Assembly (NCBI GenBank): GCA_037043015.1
Contig: CM073331.1
Span: 3,617,501-3,681,500 of the forward strand
Direction: 5' to 3'
DNA from: Bryum argenteum
Taxonomy: Eukaryota; Streptophyta; Bryopsida; Bryales; Bryaceae
Length of the DNA: 64,000 nucleotides
Shown here: positions 46,261 through 58,694 of the stretch, in pieces
How the letters are laid out: each line of letters opens with the position of its first letter
Numbering within the stretch: position 1 is the first letter of the stretch
Made by a program: the position numbers and the translations under genes
The notes under the pieces: model-generated
What the model was told of the DNA's origin: nothing
Seen by the model: the letters and a program-made list of their open reading frames with translations, nothing else
Database searches by the model: none

Positions 46261-48115
46261 TCTCCCTTCCTCGGGGAAACCCAAAGCAATCCCAAACTGG
46301 ACTTAAACAAAATCAACATACTGTCGCAGTCTGGAAGGTTATGCATTGGATGGAACTTTTGTGTTCGTAATCGTGGCCCGCCAGGGGCATTCAAGTGTAC
46401 GGACTCGGAATGCGGCAACTGCGGAATGTAGGCCGAACTTTTAGTAAGGAAGTGGACCCGGTGGACCCAGCTGCAAGCAAGTCGGAGTAGCGGCTCCGTA
46501 TCACTCTCCTCTCTCAACTCTCCGCATCACTGTCCTCTCTCAAGAGTCACAACGACTTGGCCCGTTGCACATCTTCAGTGATGAGAGCGGTGTGCCTCGA
46601 ATGCGGACACACTGAGAGTTTGCCTTCTCTAGGAATGCCAGGTACTCCATTGTAGCCCCTGCTTGAGTTGAGACGGTGTTCGCATTACCTTTAAGATCTA
46701 TAGCTATAAGACTCCATCAGATTAGTACATAATAGATTATATTTCTCTCGAGAAATCCATATCAGCATTTTAATTAGTTCTTCCAATCACTCATATTCAT
46801 TCTGACGTAATGTTAAGTTCCATCGAAATTCAAGAAAAATTAATGAATATGGTTGTTGAACAAAACGAGATCAATATACACCAATTATCGCGTAGCAGAA
46901 CTGTTCGTTTGTCATTTTGCATTTCCTCCTCAAATTCTATTTTCATTCACTGTGATAGTCTGAAAATTCTCAAAAGGAAACTGGAAGCGTAACTGACAAC
47001 CACTTTCTGGGTGGATATGTCATTAGAACGTCAACTCATGGAGTTAGGGAAGATTAACGGCACAGGGTATTTCATGTACTCTATCATGTCAAAGCAGCAA
47101 ATTAGGCCAGGTACACCACTATATTCACATATGGCAGTCAAGGGAGGTCGCCGAAAATTCACTCTGGTTGCGGATGCTCTGACAGTTTGATATCTGGATT
47201 GTAAAATTATCACTTCTGTGATTGCTGTACTGTACAATAGCTTACTCCACTATTTGCGTAAGTTTCGCCATGCAACCCTCCCGGGTTAGGTCAACTGTAG
47301 AATTTGTATACAAAAATCAGGGGTAACCTCCGATCAGGTAGCAGGGATTTAACGTTTGATTCGTAGCGGCGATTCCTCCCGCGGCTGACTGATGTCATGT
47401 ATGTTACATCACCATCAAATGTTCGATTTCGAACGGATATGTAAATTGGAAGATTCGAAGGTCATATTTCATTCATGGTTGTAGATCAAAAAGTAGAGCA
47501 TGTATAAGAGTAAACAAAAATTGTTCAAGAACAAAATTTGACCAGTCCTTAATTTGGCCGAATATAAAATCTATATAACTATCATCTTACAACCTAAAAT
47601 GATCAAATAGGTTGCCAAAATGAACATGTGCCTCTACATGATTTGATGAGTACAGAGTTGCACGACATAAAAACTGATTCGAGCAATCCATTGATTACTA
47701 AAGAATATGAGATATGTTAGTGAAAACTAAGGAATGCTAATGACGCATGCAAGCTATATCACTGATCGGCCTTAAGTACGTGTTGGTTTGATCTTACATT
47801 TAAGTGTTTGTATTTTAGCTCCGTGAAATTATGTAGATCATGCTTTTGAAAATGATATAGGGACTTCCAAATTCAATTTAACAATCCCAGGGCAGAGTCA
47901 ACAAAAAAACTCCACTTCATATCAATACTTCTTCCGATTACACGATTATAATCTCATGCCGGATCGATGCTCGTTCCACATACTCTGCACTAAATTATGG
48001 AGCCTCACAGACACGCAACTCCTGATCATTCTTCCCGAAGTCACAGTCGGAGGCTCTCGCTCCAGAGTCCTGTGAAGGCCCCTGATCACTGGCACCGCTA
48101 AGTCTACTAGCTACC
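46261..48115. other. Expansin-flank remnant and unannotated DNA
   Basis: 46370-46500 has short matches to the expansin upstream region (GTGGCCCGCCAGGGGCATTCAAG). The rest, to the stop codon of the intact expansin, is AT-rich with no supportable gene; ATG frames of 60-68 codons here look random. The last ~200 bases before 48116 are probably its 3' UTR. Confidence 0.45.
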
Positions 48116-49115
48116 TCAGTAAGACATCTGCACCGAGCTTTGGTAGAGCTGACCAGGTTGGAAGTACTGCGGGATTACATTAGTAGCAGTGACAGTATGC
48201 CCATTCAGAAGCGCAACGATCTTGACAGAGTAAGGACCCTTGAAAGGCTGGCCGGAGTAGTTAATAAGCATCCAGTTCGCACCCCAGTTGTGCTGGGCGG
48301 GCTGAAACGGCCCACCATTCTGACTGATCTGCACGCTCTGAATGTCGCCAGGGCCGCCGAGGTACTTGACAGTGAACGAGAGCCAGTAGTTGCTTGAGCC
48401 CGCGTCCACTTTCAGCGCCACGTTCTGGTTCGAGTACGAGCACGGCACGCGCTTGTAGAGAATGTTGTAGAGGCCGATGTTGCGAAGCGCGCCGTCCTGG
48501 CCTGGGTTGGCCATTGCGCTGATGGCCGCGCCGCTGAAGTCGAAGGAAGGTTTGTTCCCGCTGCAGTAGGTTCCTCCTGGGCAAAGGTCGGTGATTACAA
48601 TACGAGTTGGAGTGGACTTGCAACTTGGGTATGAGCATTTCACGTCGTAGCATTGCCCGCACCCTTTACCGCCTTGGAAAATGGGGGCGTTTCCTGCTGC
48701 TATCTTGTTTCCGATGGGCGTTCCTGTCAACTGCGTGTACCCACATGCACCACCTGCATACAAGGATCATCGATTCATCAGTGTATCGAGCTGGCTAACT
48801 TCGGAGTCTTCCTCTTTCGAAACAATCGATGATAGTCCGAAAAAACTAATCAGTCCTATGTCAAAACAATCCATCATAAAATTCTCGAAACAATCAATCG
48901 TAGTTCGAACAGATACTCATCGTTCGAAACAGATACTCATCAAAGTATGTGGGCTTACCGCTGGACCCTTCGCCGTAGGGATCACCGTACCAAGTTGCGG
49001 TACCAGCCAACCAGTTTTCATTGTATCCATTCGCAGCGAGGCTAACAGTCGCGGCCCCGACGAGCGCTACGAGCTGAAGACCCACGAGTAGCAACACCAC
49101 TGGAGCAGCAGCCAT
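48116..49115 (-). CDS. Expansin, beta-type, intact two-exon gene
   Basis: Exon 1 is 49115-48959, exon 2 48753-48116; the 205-base GT-AG intron splits the Gly codon in SSG|GACGY. The product is 264 residues, normal for the family. A signal peptide (MAAAPVVLLLVGLQLVALVG) targets the wall. Domain 1: ATWYGDPYGEGSSGGACGY, GCGQCYDVKC, ITDLCPGGTYC, SFDFSGAAISAMA (the usual HFD reads SFD, keeping the Asp). Domain 2 (CBM63): VKYLGGPGDIQSVQI, HNWGANWMLI, GPYSVKIVALLNGH, ending SSVQMSY. Expansins induce pH-dependent slippage between cellulose and matrix glycans. It is the only uninterrupted member of the array; the loss of the HFD His is shared in kind with the split paralogue. Confidence 0.93.
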
Positions 49116-50864
49116 GTTGATCGAATGTCGACTGAGGAATCTGCTTGAACCAGCTAAATCTGATCGACTGGAACCGAGATGGTCGATTAATATGTGAGCG
49201 AGACGATGTGGAACGCCAAGTAAACGAGTTACTCGATTCAGTATAACTCGAGTAACTTCCGAGGTTGAAGGCCTTGAATTATGGCGGTGCAAGGTCAACT
49301 AATGAGTATTTTTCTATCAAGAATGGCCCAGTGGCTATATATGCCGCCTACGAATCTCGAGAATTAGCTCGCAACAGTAAAGAACAGGAACAACAGCACA
49401 AATAGTGTGGTTTTTACATCTTTTTTCTTTAAATATTACAACGTGTTGCTTTTCTTTTTTCTTTAACTAATTAATGTATTAACCTTCAAAGTCGAAAGCC
49501 CCCAAAATTGTTAGAACTCCTCAAAACCACCCTCTTTCAATGCAAGATGAAAATTTTCAACTTTTGACGTAATCTCAAGCAATATAATCGTAAGATCTTA
49601 TACCTAACTTGTTCATGTAAAATGTGTACCAAAACATAGTTCCAAATTCCTTACCAATTGTGAGATCCTAACATTCAAAGTTGAAAGATAAGTTTTTTCC
49701 TTGTTGCAAAATGGGTTTGAAGTTTTTTGTGAGCCCATAAAACCAATTTCAAGAGTAGATTGAAACTAACTTGGCTCTTTAAATTCTTGTACCTAAGTGA
49801 GTTAGGAACTTGCCTAAGTATGCAATTTTTACCCTCATGCGACTTAATAAAACCCGAAGAAATGCTTGGATTTTCACATGGAGACATGCTGAAATTCAAC
49901 TTCAAAGGCCAGTGCAAATGATCCAAAGAACGGATCCTCTCAGAGTAACCCACCAAAAGCTTGGATTCCTTGGCTCAAGGTTTGTCTTGTACCAAAACTT
50001 CTTTTGAAATTAGGGAGGAGAGATGATGGGTTGTCCTCATGTAAGGACCGTGTCGTGATAAACTGATAATCCTCCACTTAATTTAGATAAATGACGGAAA
50101 ACAACTAATGTAAGCATCTCGAACAAGGGAGTTACAAAAAACATGCTAAATTGAGGGAAAAATAATACAAAATAAGAAATGAGGGTGACCCGTATTATTA
50201 AGAGGGCTTGCCAAGCCCTCTTGGCAAACGGGATTCTGAAAAAAACAACCCGCTTTTATTAATACATGTGGAGTGTCTCCAAATTACTGTACATGCAAGC
50301 CACCCTCACCTTCAAATAAGTACGGGTCGGTTCAAGCATGGGGACAGACCCATACAATGAATTTTAGGCACCTCCGTAATGGTATACAAAGTGATTTGGG
50401 CATGATCCCATGCAAGTTTAGCATCGGGAAAGTCGTAGAATCCATGTTTGACTGTCTCTGGCTCCCCTGCATCACAGCAAACACACTTTCTGTCTGTATT
50501 GCGAAATGTTCATCTGGTATATACGACGTGTTATTTTTAAAATGGACTTTTTCGATGAGTTCTGGGCTCTGTCAATGAATGGTTGACTATGCTCTGCTGC
50601 ATCGGCGAGGTCCTTGCTCCGACTGTCGGTTTCCCGCTGTCTGACAGACATTGAAGGAGCACCCAATGTAGACCCGGATGGCGGTAAACTGCTCTTGATC
50701 GCAATAATGTATGTGCTTGAATCTTATTCCGTAAGGGTTCACTTTCGAGTTGACGAAGCTTCATGCACGTCTGTACTGATTCCCTCGATCGCATTCCATA
50801 TGAACATGAGCTGCGATGTGGCTGCGGAGAAATTTCCTTCTTGGAAAGTGCGGAAAGGGTCTAT
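49116..50864. other. Intergenic, repeat fragments
   Basis: Upstream of the intact expansin the first 200 bases are presumably promoter (a TATATATG lies near 49337). Beyond that, AT-rich repeat-like sequence (TTCCTTGTTGCAAAAT block also in MITE-C). A 23-base imperfect palindrome AAGAGGGCTTG-c-CAAGCCCTCTT lies at about 50200-50222. No gene supported. Confidence 0.45.
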
Positions 50865-51118
50865 CCCCAATTCCGTTAAAATGGCCTTCTGCAGCTAAAA
50901 TGGCATACCTCAACTTTATGAAGTGCAGTTCTAAAACCATGTGATATAACAAAATTTGAAGGTAATATTATGGAAAATGAGTGACAATGTATATAAAGGA
51001 GTGATATTATCGAAAATAGTTGTGTTATTACAAAATACATCATTCCATGTGAGCACATATGTAAGATTTGGTGTGACAAAATGGCACATGGCATAGAGCC
51101 ATTTTAACGGAATTGAGG
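50865..51118. mobile_element. MITE-B copy, 254 bp
   Basis: Ends CCCCAATTCCGTTAAAATGG and the inverse CCATTTTAACGGAATTGAGG. Internal GGTAATATTATGGAAAATGAG and GTGACAAAATGGCACATGG blocks as in the other copies. Non-coding. Confidence 0.8.
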
Positions 51119-53179
51119 TTAGTCTACAATTTCAACTAGGTTTTGCAGCAAAGAAATAGTGATCGTACTCGGCAAGTCCGTTTAGTCTTGGTCCCATTTG
51201 GTCACACGTTCATATGCTTGCAAAAGGGCAGATTTTTCTAATATTCCCTTGTTTTCTGTATTGTCTCCACCACTTTTCCACTCAAATGTCACCTCCGTTT
51301 TACATAAAGTCATCTTGTTTCAGAATGATCACCCTGAACATTCACATATTTTTCATCATCTTTTTGTTCGACCCATCCTAAACTTGTCATTTTTATGAGA
51401 TTTGGCTCATACTAGTAAGAGGATTTGACTAGCACACGAAAAATTTCGTTAATCGAGAGCTGGGGATGAATTGGGCCTACACAGGTATGATTGTGACTTT
51501 CATGGATGTTTTGTCGAGTTGACCTTATGTTGTAAGGAACTTAGTCAACTTACCCATCGTGGAGATGTAGGTTGATAGACCAAAAATGTCAAACCGCATG
51601 TTAACCCAAAACTCCAGAATATTTGGCATATATTTAGAATCAAACGTAATGAATGTAAGTCATTCTAAACTACCAAAAACCATTATTTTCTTTTGGAATG
51701 ACCTTAAACTACCGCATGAGGGAGTGAGATGTCATTAACCATGTGGTTGGGGATTAAAACATGTTGCTAGGAGGTGGTATATCCTCGATAAAATCAAATC
51801 AGCCTCCCATTCGATGGATTCCTACATTGTGTTTCATCAAAGAATGTTGTTGGGAGTTTGAAATCTATTGCCAACAAGTGGTTTATCCTAGTACATAGAA
51901 TCAACCTCTCACCTCATGAGTTTATGCAATGTGTTTCATCAATATTTTTATTTCATTTTTAGAAATAAAAATACTAAATAAATGCTTTACTGCACGGTAA
52001 TGCACGGTAAAGCACTTGTTGCACGGTATTGCACGGTAATGCACGGTGATGCACGGTAAAGCATGTGTTGGCCATCTCATACATCTGTTCGTTGTGACTT
52101 GTAAATACCGTGACTCTTTAAACATGCCTCGTTTTGCAAGTGGATCGTGTCCTGATGTCAAGGAATCATTTTTCATCCGAGAGACTTGGCGCTTCAAGCG
52201 GAACTAAGATTCATCGCTTCATTCATGCTGATCATACGGCGTCGAAAGCAGTTGCATTACGATACTCCCGATCACATTCACCTACTACCGATGGTCACTG
52301 ACCCTGAATTTATTTGAGAATGAGACATGTATTTTCCGAGCAATATGTTTCTCAGAAACGCTGATCCCCAAGTTGAAGCAACAGTCCGGACACGATTGAA
52401 AACGATGATCACATTTTCAGCTAAACTGCCAACTTACCTACTCCAACTCTTTGACCACGCAATCGAATCGAGTTTTCGACTACCTGCGCGCATTCTTTAC
52501 TTTTCTTCGACGCCGGTAACTGAGCCCGACTTATCGGAGTTCCGTCTTTATATAGCCATTGCAATTGAACACCGAAAGCGCATTTCCATACATTGCCGTT
52601 ATCCTGGTGGGAGGGAAATGCATTCCTCGCGTGCAAAATCAGTGCCAGGAAAAAGAGGATCACCGTATTCTCCCCCCTGCGAACTTTTCTCGGAGCTCCA
52701 CCAGCCAACGAGGAATTTTGCTCAGAAACCTGTCAATTTCAATTTGGACCCCCTCAGACTCATTTTTTGGTGTTTGAGAACTCCCCCTCGCCATTCCAAA
52801 CAATAATCTAATGTCCAGCAGGCTCCCTTACCTCTCCCCCGAAAAGCTCGTAAAGGTGTTTTACGTCAATCCGGGAAAAGAGTGCCGCGCTGAGACTCAT
52901 GCTTGATCGAAATTCTTTGACAGGATGCTTGCGAATGAATTATTATCAATGCTTTCTCGTCGCTTGCTTACCGAAATGGAAATGGCGGGCACCCAGAAAT
53001 AAATAAAAAGAAGGGGGGCGAGTATCCAAGGAGATCGGAGACGATTCCAGTTGTGTCAGGAATTGATAGAGTGATTTCAGGGACTTCGTCGGCGGTTTAG
53101 AGAGACCGACCATCCTCTTTTTACTTTCAGCTTTTCGGATGGAGTTTAGCTTTCTACCTTACTTTTTGACACAATTTAA
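51119..53179. other. Gene-free stretch with a 10-bp tandem repeat
   Basis: A TGCACGGTAA-type 10-base unit is repeated about seven times at 51991-52060, with one interruption. A GC-richer patch at about 52300-52950 has open frames up to 159 codons on the plus strand, but both strands are open there and I see no protein-like signature. Confidence 0.5.
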
Positions 53180-53540
53180 CCCTTAAAGGTCCTTCCACTC
53201 CTCAATGGGCAGCCCGAAATTGGATCTCAGCATCTTTTGGACCTGGGCAACATGAATAGTGCACTTTTTGAACTTGGGCAGCATGAATGAACCAATCAAT
53301 GATGAGTTTGCAACCTCCTACAAGGTTTTGTGCAATCCCAACCTACCTACCACAATCCTTTCAAAGCACAAATCACTCATACAAATTGCGATTTGAATTG
53401 TATGATTTCACTTTGTAGATGCATCACAAAAAGGTGACCAGAATGATATAAAAAAATAAGTGAAAAAATGAGAATCAAAAGAGCTACAAGCAAGATTCTC
53501 TTGGAAAACAACCCGAGGGGCTGACAGGCGCCTTTAAGGG
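53180..53540. mobile_element. MITE-A copy, 361 bp (inverted orientation)
   Basis: TTAA at 53176-53179 and 53541-53544 flank ends CCCTTAAAGGTCC and CGCCTTTAAGGG. Same internal order as the copy at 5683 (AATCAATGATGAGTTTGCAA, CCACAATCCTTTCAAAGCAC). A clean TTAA duplication. Confidence 0.85.
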
Positions 53541-53559
53541 TTAATTGCGTTTGGACAGA

Positions 53560-53900
53560 AAGAGAACCTCCGACCTATGAAGAGGCTGGCGTGAATAGAG
53601 TGTTCGTTCGATGTGAATCCTTGAATGTATGCCCGAAGGTCATTACGCTACTCGCAAGACAACCAAGATTACTAACCCCTCTAAGAGTAAACACTATATA
53701 CTCACCACTGTCTTAGAGATACCCCATATGGTAGCCTCCCATGGGCTTTGAGGTACCCATACAATGAGGTCCAAGAACCCCCCACCATAGTTGAATGAAT
53801 TATGGTGGTGAGCATCATGACGGCAAGGGGAGTAGAACCTACGATTTCCTCATTGGCGGGCCATGAGCTCTAACCACCAAACCAAGACTTGTGGTGCCTT
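53560..53900 (-). mobile_element. tRNA-derived SINE, copy 1
   Basis: On the minus strand it starts GGCACCACAAGTCTTGG and has a box A (TTTGGTGGTTAGAGCTC) and box B (GTAGGTTCTACTCC) of an RNA polymerase III promoter at tRNA spacing. Then come the family body (GGGGGGTTCTTGGACCTC, GTATGGGTACC) and the tail (GAACACTCTATTCACGCC). It has no protein. Two further copies are at 57240-57800 and 58695-59300. Confidence 0.7.
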
Positions 53901-56301
53901 GCATTTGTACACAGACTTGCAGAGGATCCAATATAGAGTTTGGGTGACTGAAGCACAGAGAATGGTGTCTTTTTTTCTTTCTTTTTAAAAAAAAAAATTA
54001 AGTCAATAATCTATTAATCAACTAAGAGAAATACAATCCTGAAGACCTGAACCAAAGTAGCGTACTACTTAGCCAAATTGGTGACTTTTGTTAAAGGGAA
54101 CTACAATCTTGACGACTCCAATGCATCAAAGAATGCATGATTTGGATATATAGTATACAAAAGTTATCAAGACTGATTTGAGTAGTGTTCAAAATTCTTA
54201 TTCTTGGTCCAGTTTATATGTCAAAGGTCTCATCTACAACTAAGCTAGGAACTTGACTTATATGCATTCAATGTTGTACCATTTGAACACTTTTAACACT
54301 ATTCACAAACAAGTTTTACCATTCTTTGCTTCAACTTGAATGTTCATATCAACTTACAAATTTGAAATAAGGTTACAAGTTTGTACTTTATATACTATAG
54401 CTCATTTTTTATGCATGATTTGTATCACTTACACTTCATGTTAAGAAACTTACAATTTGGAGCGAGTTTTGAATAGTCTTGATATTTGAAGAATTTCCAT
54501 CAGAGCTTGTAAAAGCCCTTTCTACACCTTTACAATGCCGCACTAGATAGTGAAGGGTGGTGCATGAGAAATTGAGTTATATCTCTCATGGACTAATTAC
54601 TAAGCTCAAATATATTCACTTTCTTTCCGATTTTAAGGAATTACTTATCAATCTACCATAAATGCTATGCAATATCTTTCTTTAAATTGCTCCACACCAC
54701 AACACAAGAGGAAGAGATATAGATCATGCATCACAAATGGACTATAGTATCTAGAGAACAAACTTGCAAGCTCATTGCAAGCTAAAATAGTAACACTAGT
54801 TTGTGGATAGTGTATGAAGCTTTTGAAATTTGTATATTTTTATTGATTATTTTGTACAATTGTATCAAAGATGTAGTAGTCTTTATTGTGAAACACACTT
54901 CATGGTTTGGAAATCGGATCATTTTTTAGTACAAAGGCAATGTTCAAAGTTGATAGAAAATTTGTCCTTTATTGTTGAATTCGTAAATCATCTCGAGGGT
55001 ACTAAACTATATCACCAAATGAGTTACATTCAGAATAGAAACAAGAGAAGGTGCCGCAATCTTCAATCAATTGTCATGTTTACAAAAATGATCCAAATTG
55101 CCAACTACAAATTGCATCAGAGAGATAATGTAGTATTTTATTCCATCATTCAAAGAAATTCCAGTAAAAACTAGAAATTATAATTTAATAAATGACTTTA
55201 TAACATATTATATACTATTTACCTGAAGCTCTTACTACGAGCTACTTTTTTTGAGCCATGACACAGTGAAAAACTTCAACTTTCTCTAAAGAAATCTATT
55301 TCGATACACTTTCTATATATACAACTCCTTTCTAGAGGAAAAAAATTGAATTTTACCCCCCAAGAAGCCCAACATTGAACTTTTGTACCCTAAGCAAATG
55401 TCACGATAAACAAGAACAACTCCAAATGATCATAACGACCACCTCAAATAACCATATTCCATGAAACTACCACCAAAGTGCTCGAAACGTATCAAAACTA
55501 CCTCTTTCATGCTAATTCAAGCCTCATGTGTAAGAAAAGCCCATGAACTATCATTGCATTTTATGATGTGTAAGTAACTATTCCAATAAGAGACAACATC
55601 AAGGTTTCTTACACCAAATCAACTCAATATTTGTGAATGTAAGCCACATACATGTAAAGTGCATCAAAAGAGGTCTCTAAAGAGATATCAATACTCTCTT
55701 TCTCAACAAACCTCACCATGTAATGGTCTTCATGACAGCTAAAGGTAGATACCAGAAAGTAAGCTAAAGTATACTAAAGTTGCACATTTGGACCCCGAGA
55801 TTTTTCAGGTATTAGTAAAGAAAAATGCACTACCTTTCTTTCATACTTCATAGTTTGCAATTTGAATAGATTCTACAAACATGGTGATCATCTGAAAGTT
55901 GAACATAGGTTATCTCTTCTTGTTCTCAATGTAACAAACGTGGCGGTCATTTGAAATTTGAAAGTTGAAGGTATGTTATGAGTTCTTGTTCTAAACGCAT
56001 AAACTTGTTACTGGGTACTGTACAGTCGATTACTACCGACAACTACGGAGCATAATCAGCAATTTAGCGAGTGATTACCGGAGGTAAGGAGGGAGGAGTT
56101 CCCCCTCCAAGGTGACAGACTTTAATAATTCAATGCCAATTCTAGCAAGGCGACTTCAATTTATGAGCCTTTAATTTGTAAAACGGCTGTTTTGTACTCT
56201 ACCAAGTACCAAGCAAGTACGGCAAGGTCCACTATGTCCTTGTACTTCGAGGAATGTGTAGCCTATTGGACAGGTTATCGGCTTATCGCTGAGGGATTTG
56301 C
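53901..56301. other. AT-rich gene-free region
   Basis: No gene supported. The longest frame (54830-55174, 114 codons) is AT-rich and has no family signature. I see no ordered repeat beyond short A/T tracts. Confidence 0.5.
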
Positions 56302-56305
56302 TTAA

Positions 56306-56667
56306 CCCTTAAACGCCCGAGCAAGCCCGAGGGGCTTGATTCCAACAGAATCTTCCCTGTAGCTCTCATTGTACTCAACGTTTCACTTATATTTTGATGT
56401 CAAACTGGTCACCTTCTTCTGATGCATTCAAAAAGTGAATTTTCACAATTCAAATCACAATTTGTATGAATGATTTTGTGGTTTGAAAGGATTGTGGTAG
56501 GTAGGTTGGGGTGGTACATAACCTTGTAGGAGGTTGCAAGCTCATCATTGATTGGTCCATTCATGATGCCCAAGTTCAAAAAGTGCACTATTCATGATGC
56601 CCAAGTCCAAAAGATGCTGTGATCCAATTTTGGGCTGCCCGTTTTAGACCCCAAGGGCGTTTAAGGG
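56306..56667. mobile_element. MITE-A reference copy, 362 bp
   Basis: Perfect 13-base terminal inverted repeats CCCTTAAACGCCC (56306-56318) and GGGCGTTTAAGGG (56655-56667) between TTAA at 56302-56305 and TTAA at 56668-56671. Such CCC...GGG ends with a TTAA target are diagnostic of the piggyBac superfamily. Best-preserved copy in the window; non-coding. Confidence 0.9.
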
Positions 56668-57011
56668 TTAAAGTTGGTCACGGAGCCTCTCTTGGGGCAA
56701 ATAATCCCTGCCCCCAAATAAAAATTGGGGTATATTTGCCCCCTAATTTTTTAATGGTTGATGTCACCCATGGCTCCATGGGACAATCTCAAGGGTGAAA
56801 AGCGGTCGTAGACCCTATTTCTGAACTCAAAATTTAGAAAAAAACACAAGAGGGCGTTCCAAAATGCAAAAAATATAAAAACTGGATTTTCTGGCCAGGC
56901 AAGGGATCGGGCAGGGTCGAGGGGCTCCGCGACCAGCTCGCTGACCAGCTTTAAGCTCACCCATCGCTGAGGGAGAGTGCTCAACATTAGCGCGCTACCA
57001 ATAACAGAGCA

Positions 57012-57234
57012 CTACACTAAATTTGATAATTAGTGTTAAATTATTATAAGATTTGAAAATGCCATAAGTTTTTACTTTTGTTTTAAAAAAATTACCAAGA
57101 GCATTGATTCTAATACTATATAAGAACCCCCATCTTGGCCAATATAGTGGGTAAAATTATTGAACAACAGTAAAAACTTATAACATGCTTATGTAAATTA
57201 GTGTATCTAACACTAATTATCAAATTTAGTGTAG
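57012..57234. mobile_element. MITE-D, 223 bp, perfect 27-base inverted ends
   Basis: The first 27 bases (57012-57038, CTACACTAAATTTGATAA...) are the exact reverse complement of the last 27 (57208-57234). The interior is AT-rich and non-coding. Target duplication not clear; superfamily unassigned. Confidence 0.8.
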
Positions 57235-57239
57235 GTTTC

Positions 57240-57800
57240 TTCATCCAGAGGTAGAAGAGAAACTCCAACCTGTTTAGAGGCCGGTGGGAATCAGGGTTCG
57301 GGAAGTTTTTTTACTTTCACTGGCTAAAATCCGGCATTTCCCACACCCAATCGGTTTTTCACATATCTCTTTCGGTAATTGCCTTATTTTGTAGTGAGAT
57401 AGAAATTTATTTGTATTTTTCATGGGCTTTTAGCTTGTGGTTTCATGAATAGACCGGCCACTGTGCTAAAGCCATCGGCTGATAATATATTAGTCATTGG
57501 TTCTTCCCAATCATTGGTGGGAATAGAGTGTTCGTTCGTCCTATCCTTGGATGTAGGCCTCCAAGTCATCATACCAATGGTTGAACTACTAAACTCTCTC
57601 GGGGCGAACACTATGCTAGTTCCTATCTTGCCATTGGTGCCTTAGAGATACCCGACATGGTATCCTCCAAAGGGCTTTGGGGTACCCATACAACGAGGTT
57701 CAAGAACCTCTCACCATAGGTAAGCACCAAGCGACATGAGAAATAGAATCCACGATCTCCTCATTGGGGGCCATGCAGGACGCCAAGACTTGTAGTGCCT
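57240..57800 (-). mobile_element. tRNA-derived SINE, copy 2, with internal insertion
   Basis: Minus-strand SINE matching copy 1 from the head at about 57800 to GAACACTCTATTCCCACC at about 57516. The tail piece (GAGAAACTCCAACCTG...GGTGGGAAT) continues at 57255-57291. Between lies a 224-base insert (57292-57515) with the nine bases GGTGGGAAT repeated on both sides. Confidence 0.6.
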
Positions 57801-58694
57801 TAAATATCCAGAGGTACATAATAGCTTATTTACTCAACAGTTGCATGGACCCACGTAAAATATTATAGGGTGCAAAGTTAGGGCACCATTTTAGAAAAAA
57901 CTATGAGATTGCCTTCAAAAATTTACACCAAAAGTGTACAAAAATGATGAATCCTTTTTGACTATCCTTCCACTTTTACTTTCCCCATGCATGAAAATTG
58001 CTCACATTATTTACTTCACTACAAATTCGAGCCATTATTGGGCAATCTCCTCAACGTAAGGTAGAGTACTCCAATATTGGGAGTGGTACGATTGTTATGA
58101 TTGGTTCAAAGCAGAAGAAAAATAATGGAGCCATGGGCTTTTTCATTTCGAGATACATTATAGCCTTGCGAATAAAATATACTCATTAGGAAAGTTATAG
58201 GTGTTAATTAGTACATTTTTTAAAGAATTATCTATAATCCCAAATTCAAACATTCATAGCAAATTGTAAAAGAGTTCAAAATTGATGAATCTACTTGGAC
58301 TATCCTTCCACTTACTTTCCCCATGCACGAAAATTTCATACAATATTAGGTTCACTACAATTTTCCCATGATGAGATTTGAGGTTGTCTACATCATACTT
58401 ATGTGACTCTAAGGGGGGCTTTTACACTACGTACGGATCAAGAGATGTGACAATGAAAATTCAAAAATTTAATCTTGACTGACTTGGTAACTCTTTTTAG
58501 TGTGAAGTAAACTTGGTTACAACAAGTATGAGCTTAATTTTCTTAATATGCATTCTCACCATCCAATTTCCACTTTCCCTTCCTTTCTTATTACTCCTAA
58601 TAAATGAATGACTCAATCAATAACTTTACTACTCCATGGTCTCCTAAACTTTAGTTAAGTTGATGTATATGCCTCAACCCATATATAATCAAAT

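Noticed and set aside
51991-52060. Possible CRISPR-like or regulatory array
   Set aside because: A simple 10-base tandem repeat without spacers in a eukaryotic genome.
52327-52806. 159-codon ORF as a gene
   Set aside because: Both strands are open here, the translation has no recognisable motif, and there is no support from codon pattern or neighbours.
53720-53900. tRNA gene
   Set aside because: Box A and box B are present, but the acceptor and anticodon stems do not close and the sequence recurs as a ~340-base dispersed family, so it is a SINE.
54830-55174. 114-codon ORF as a gene
   Set aside because: AT-rich, no family signature, no exon-like composition and no partner exons.
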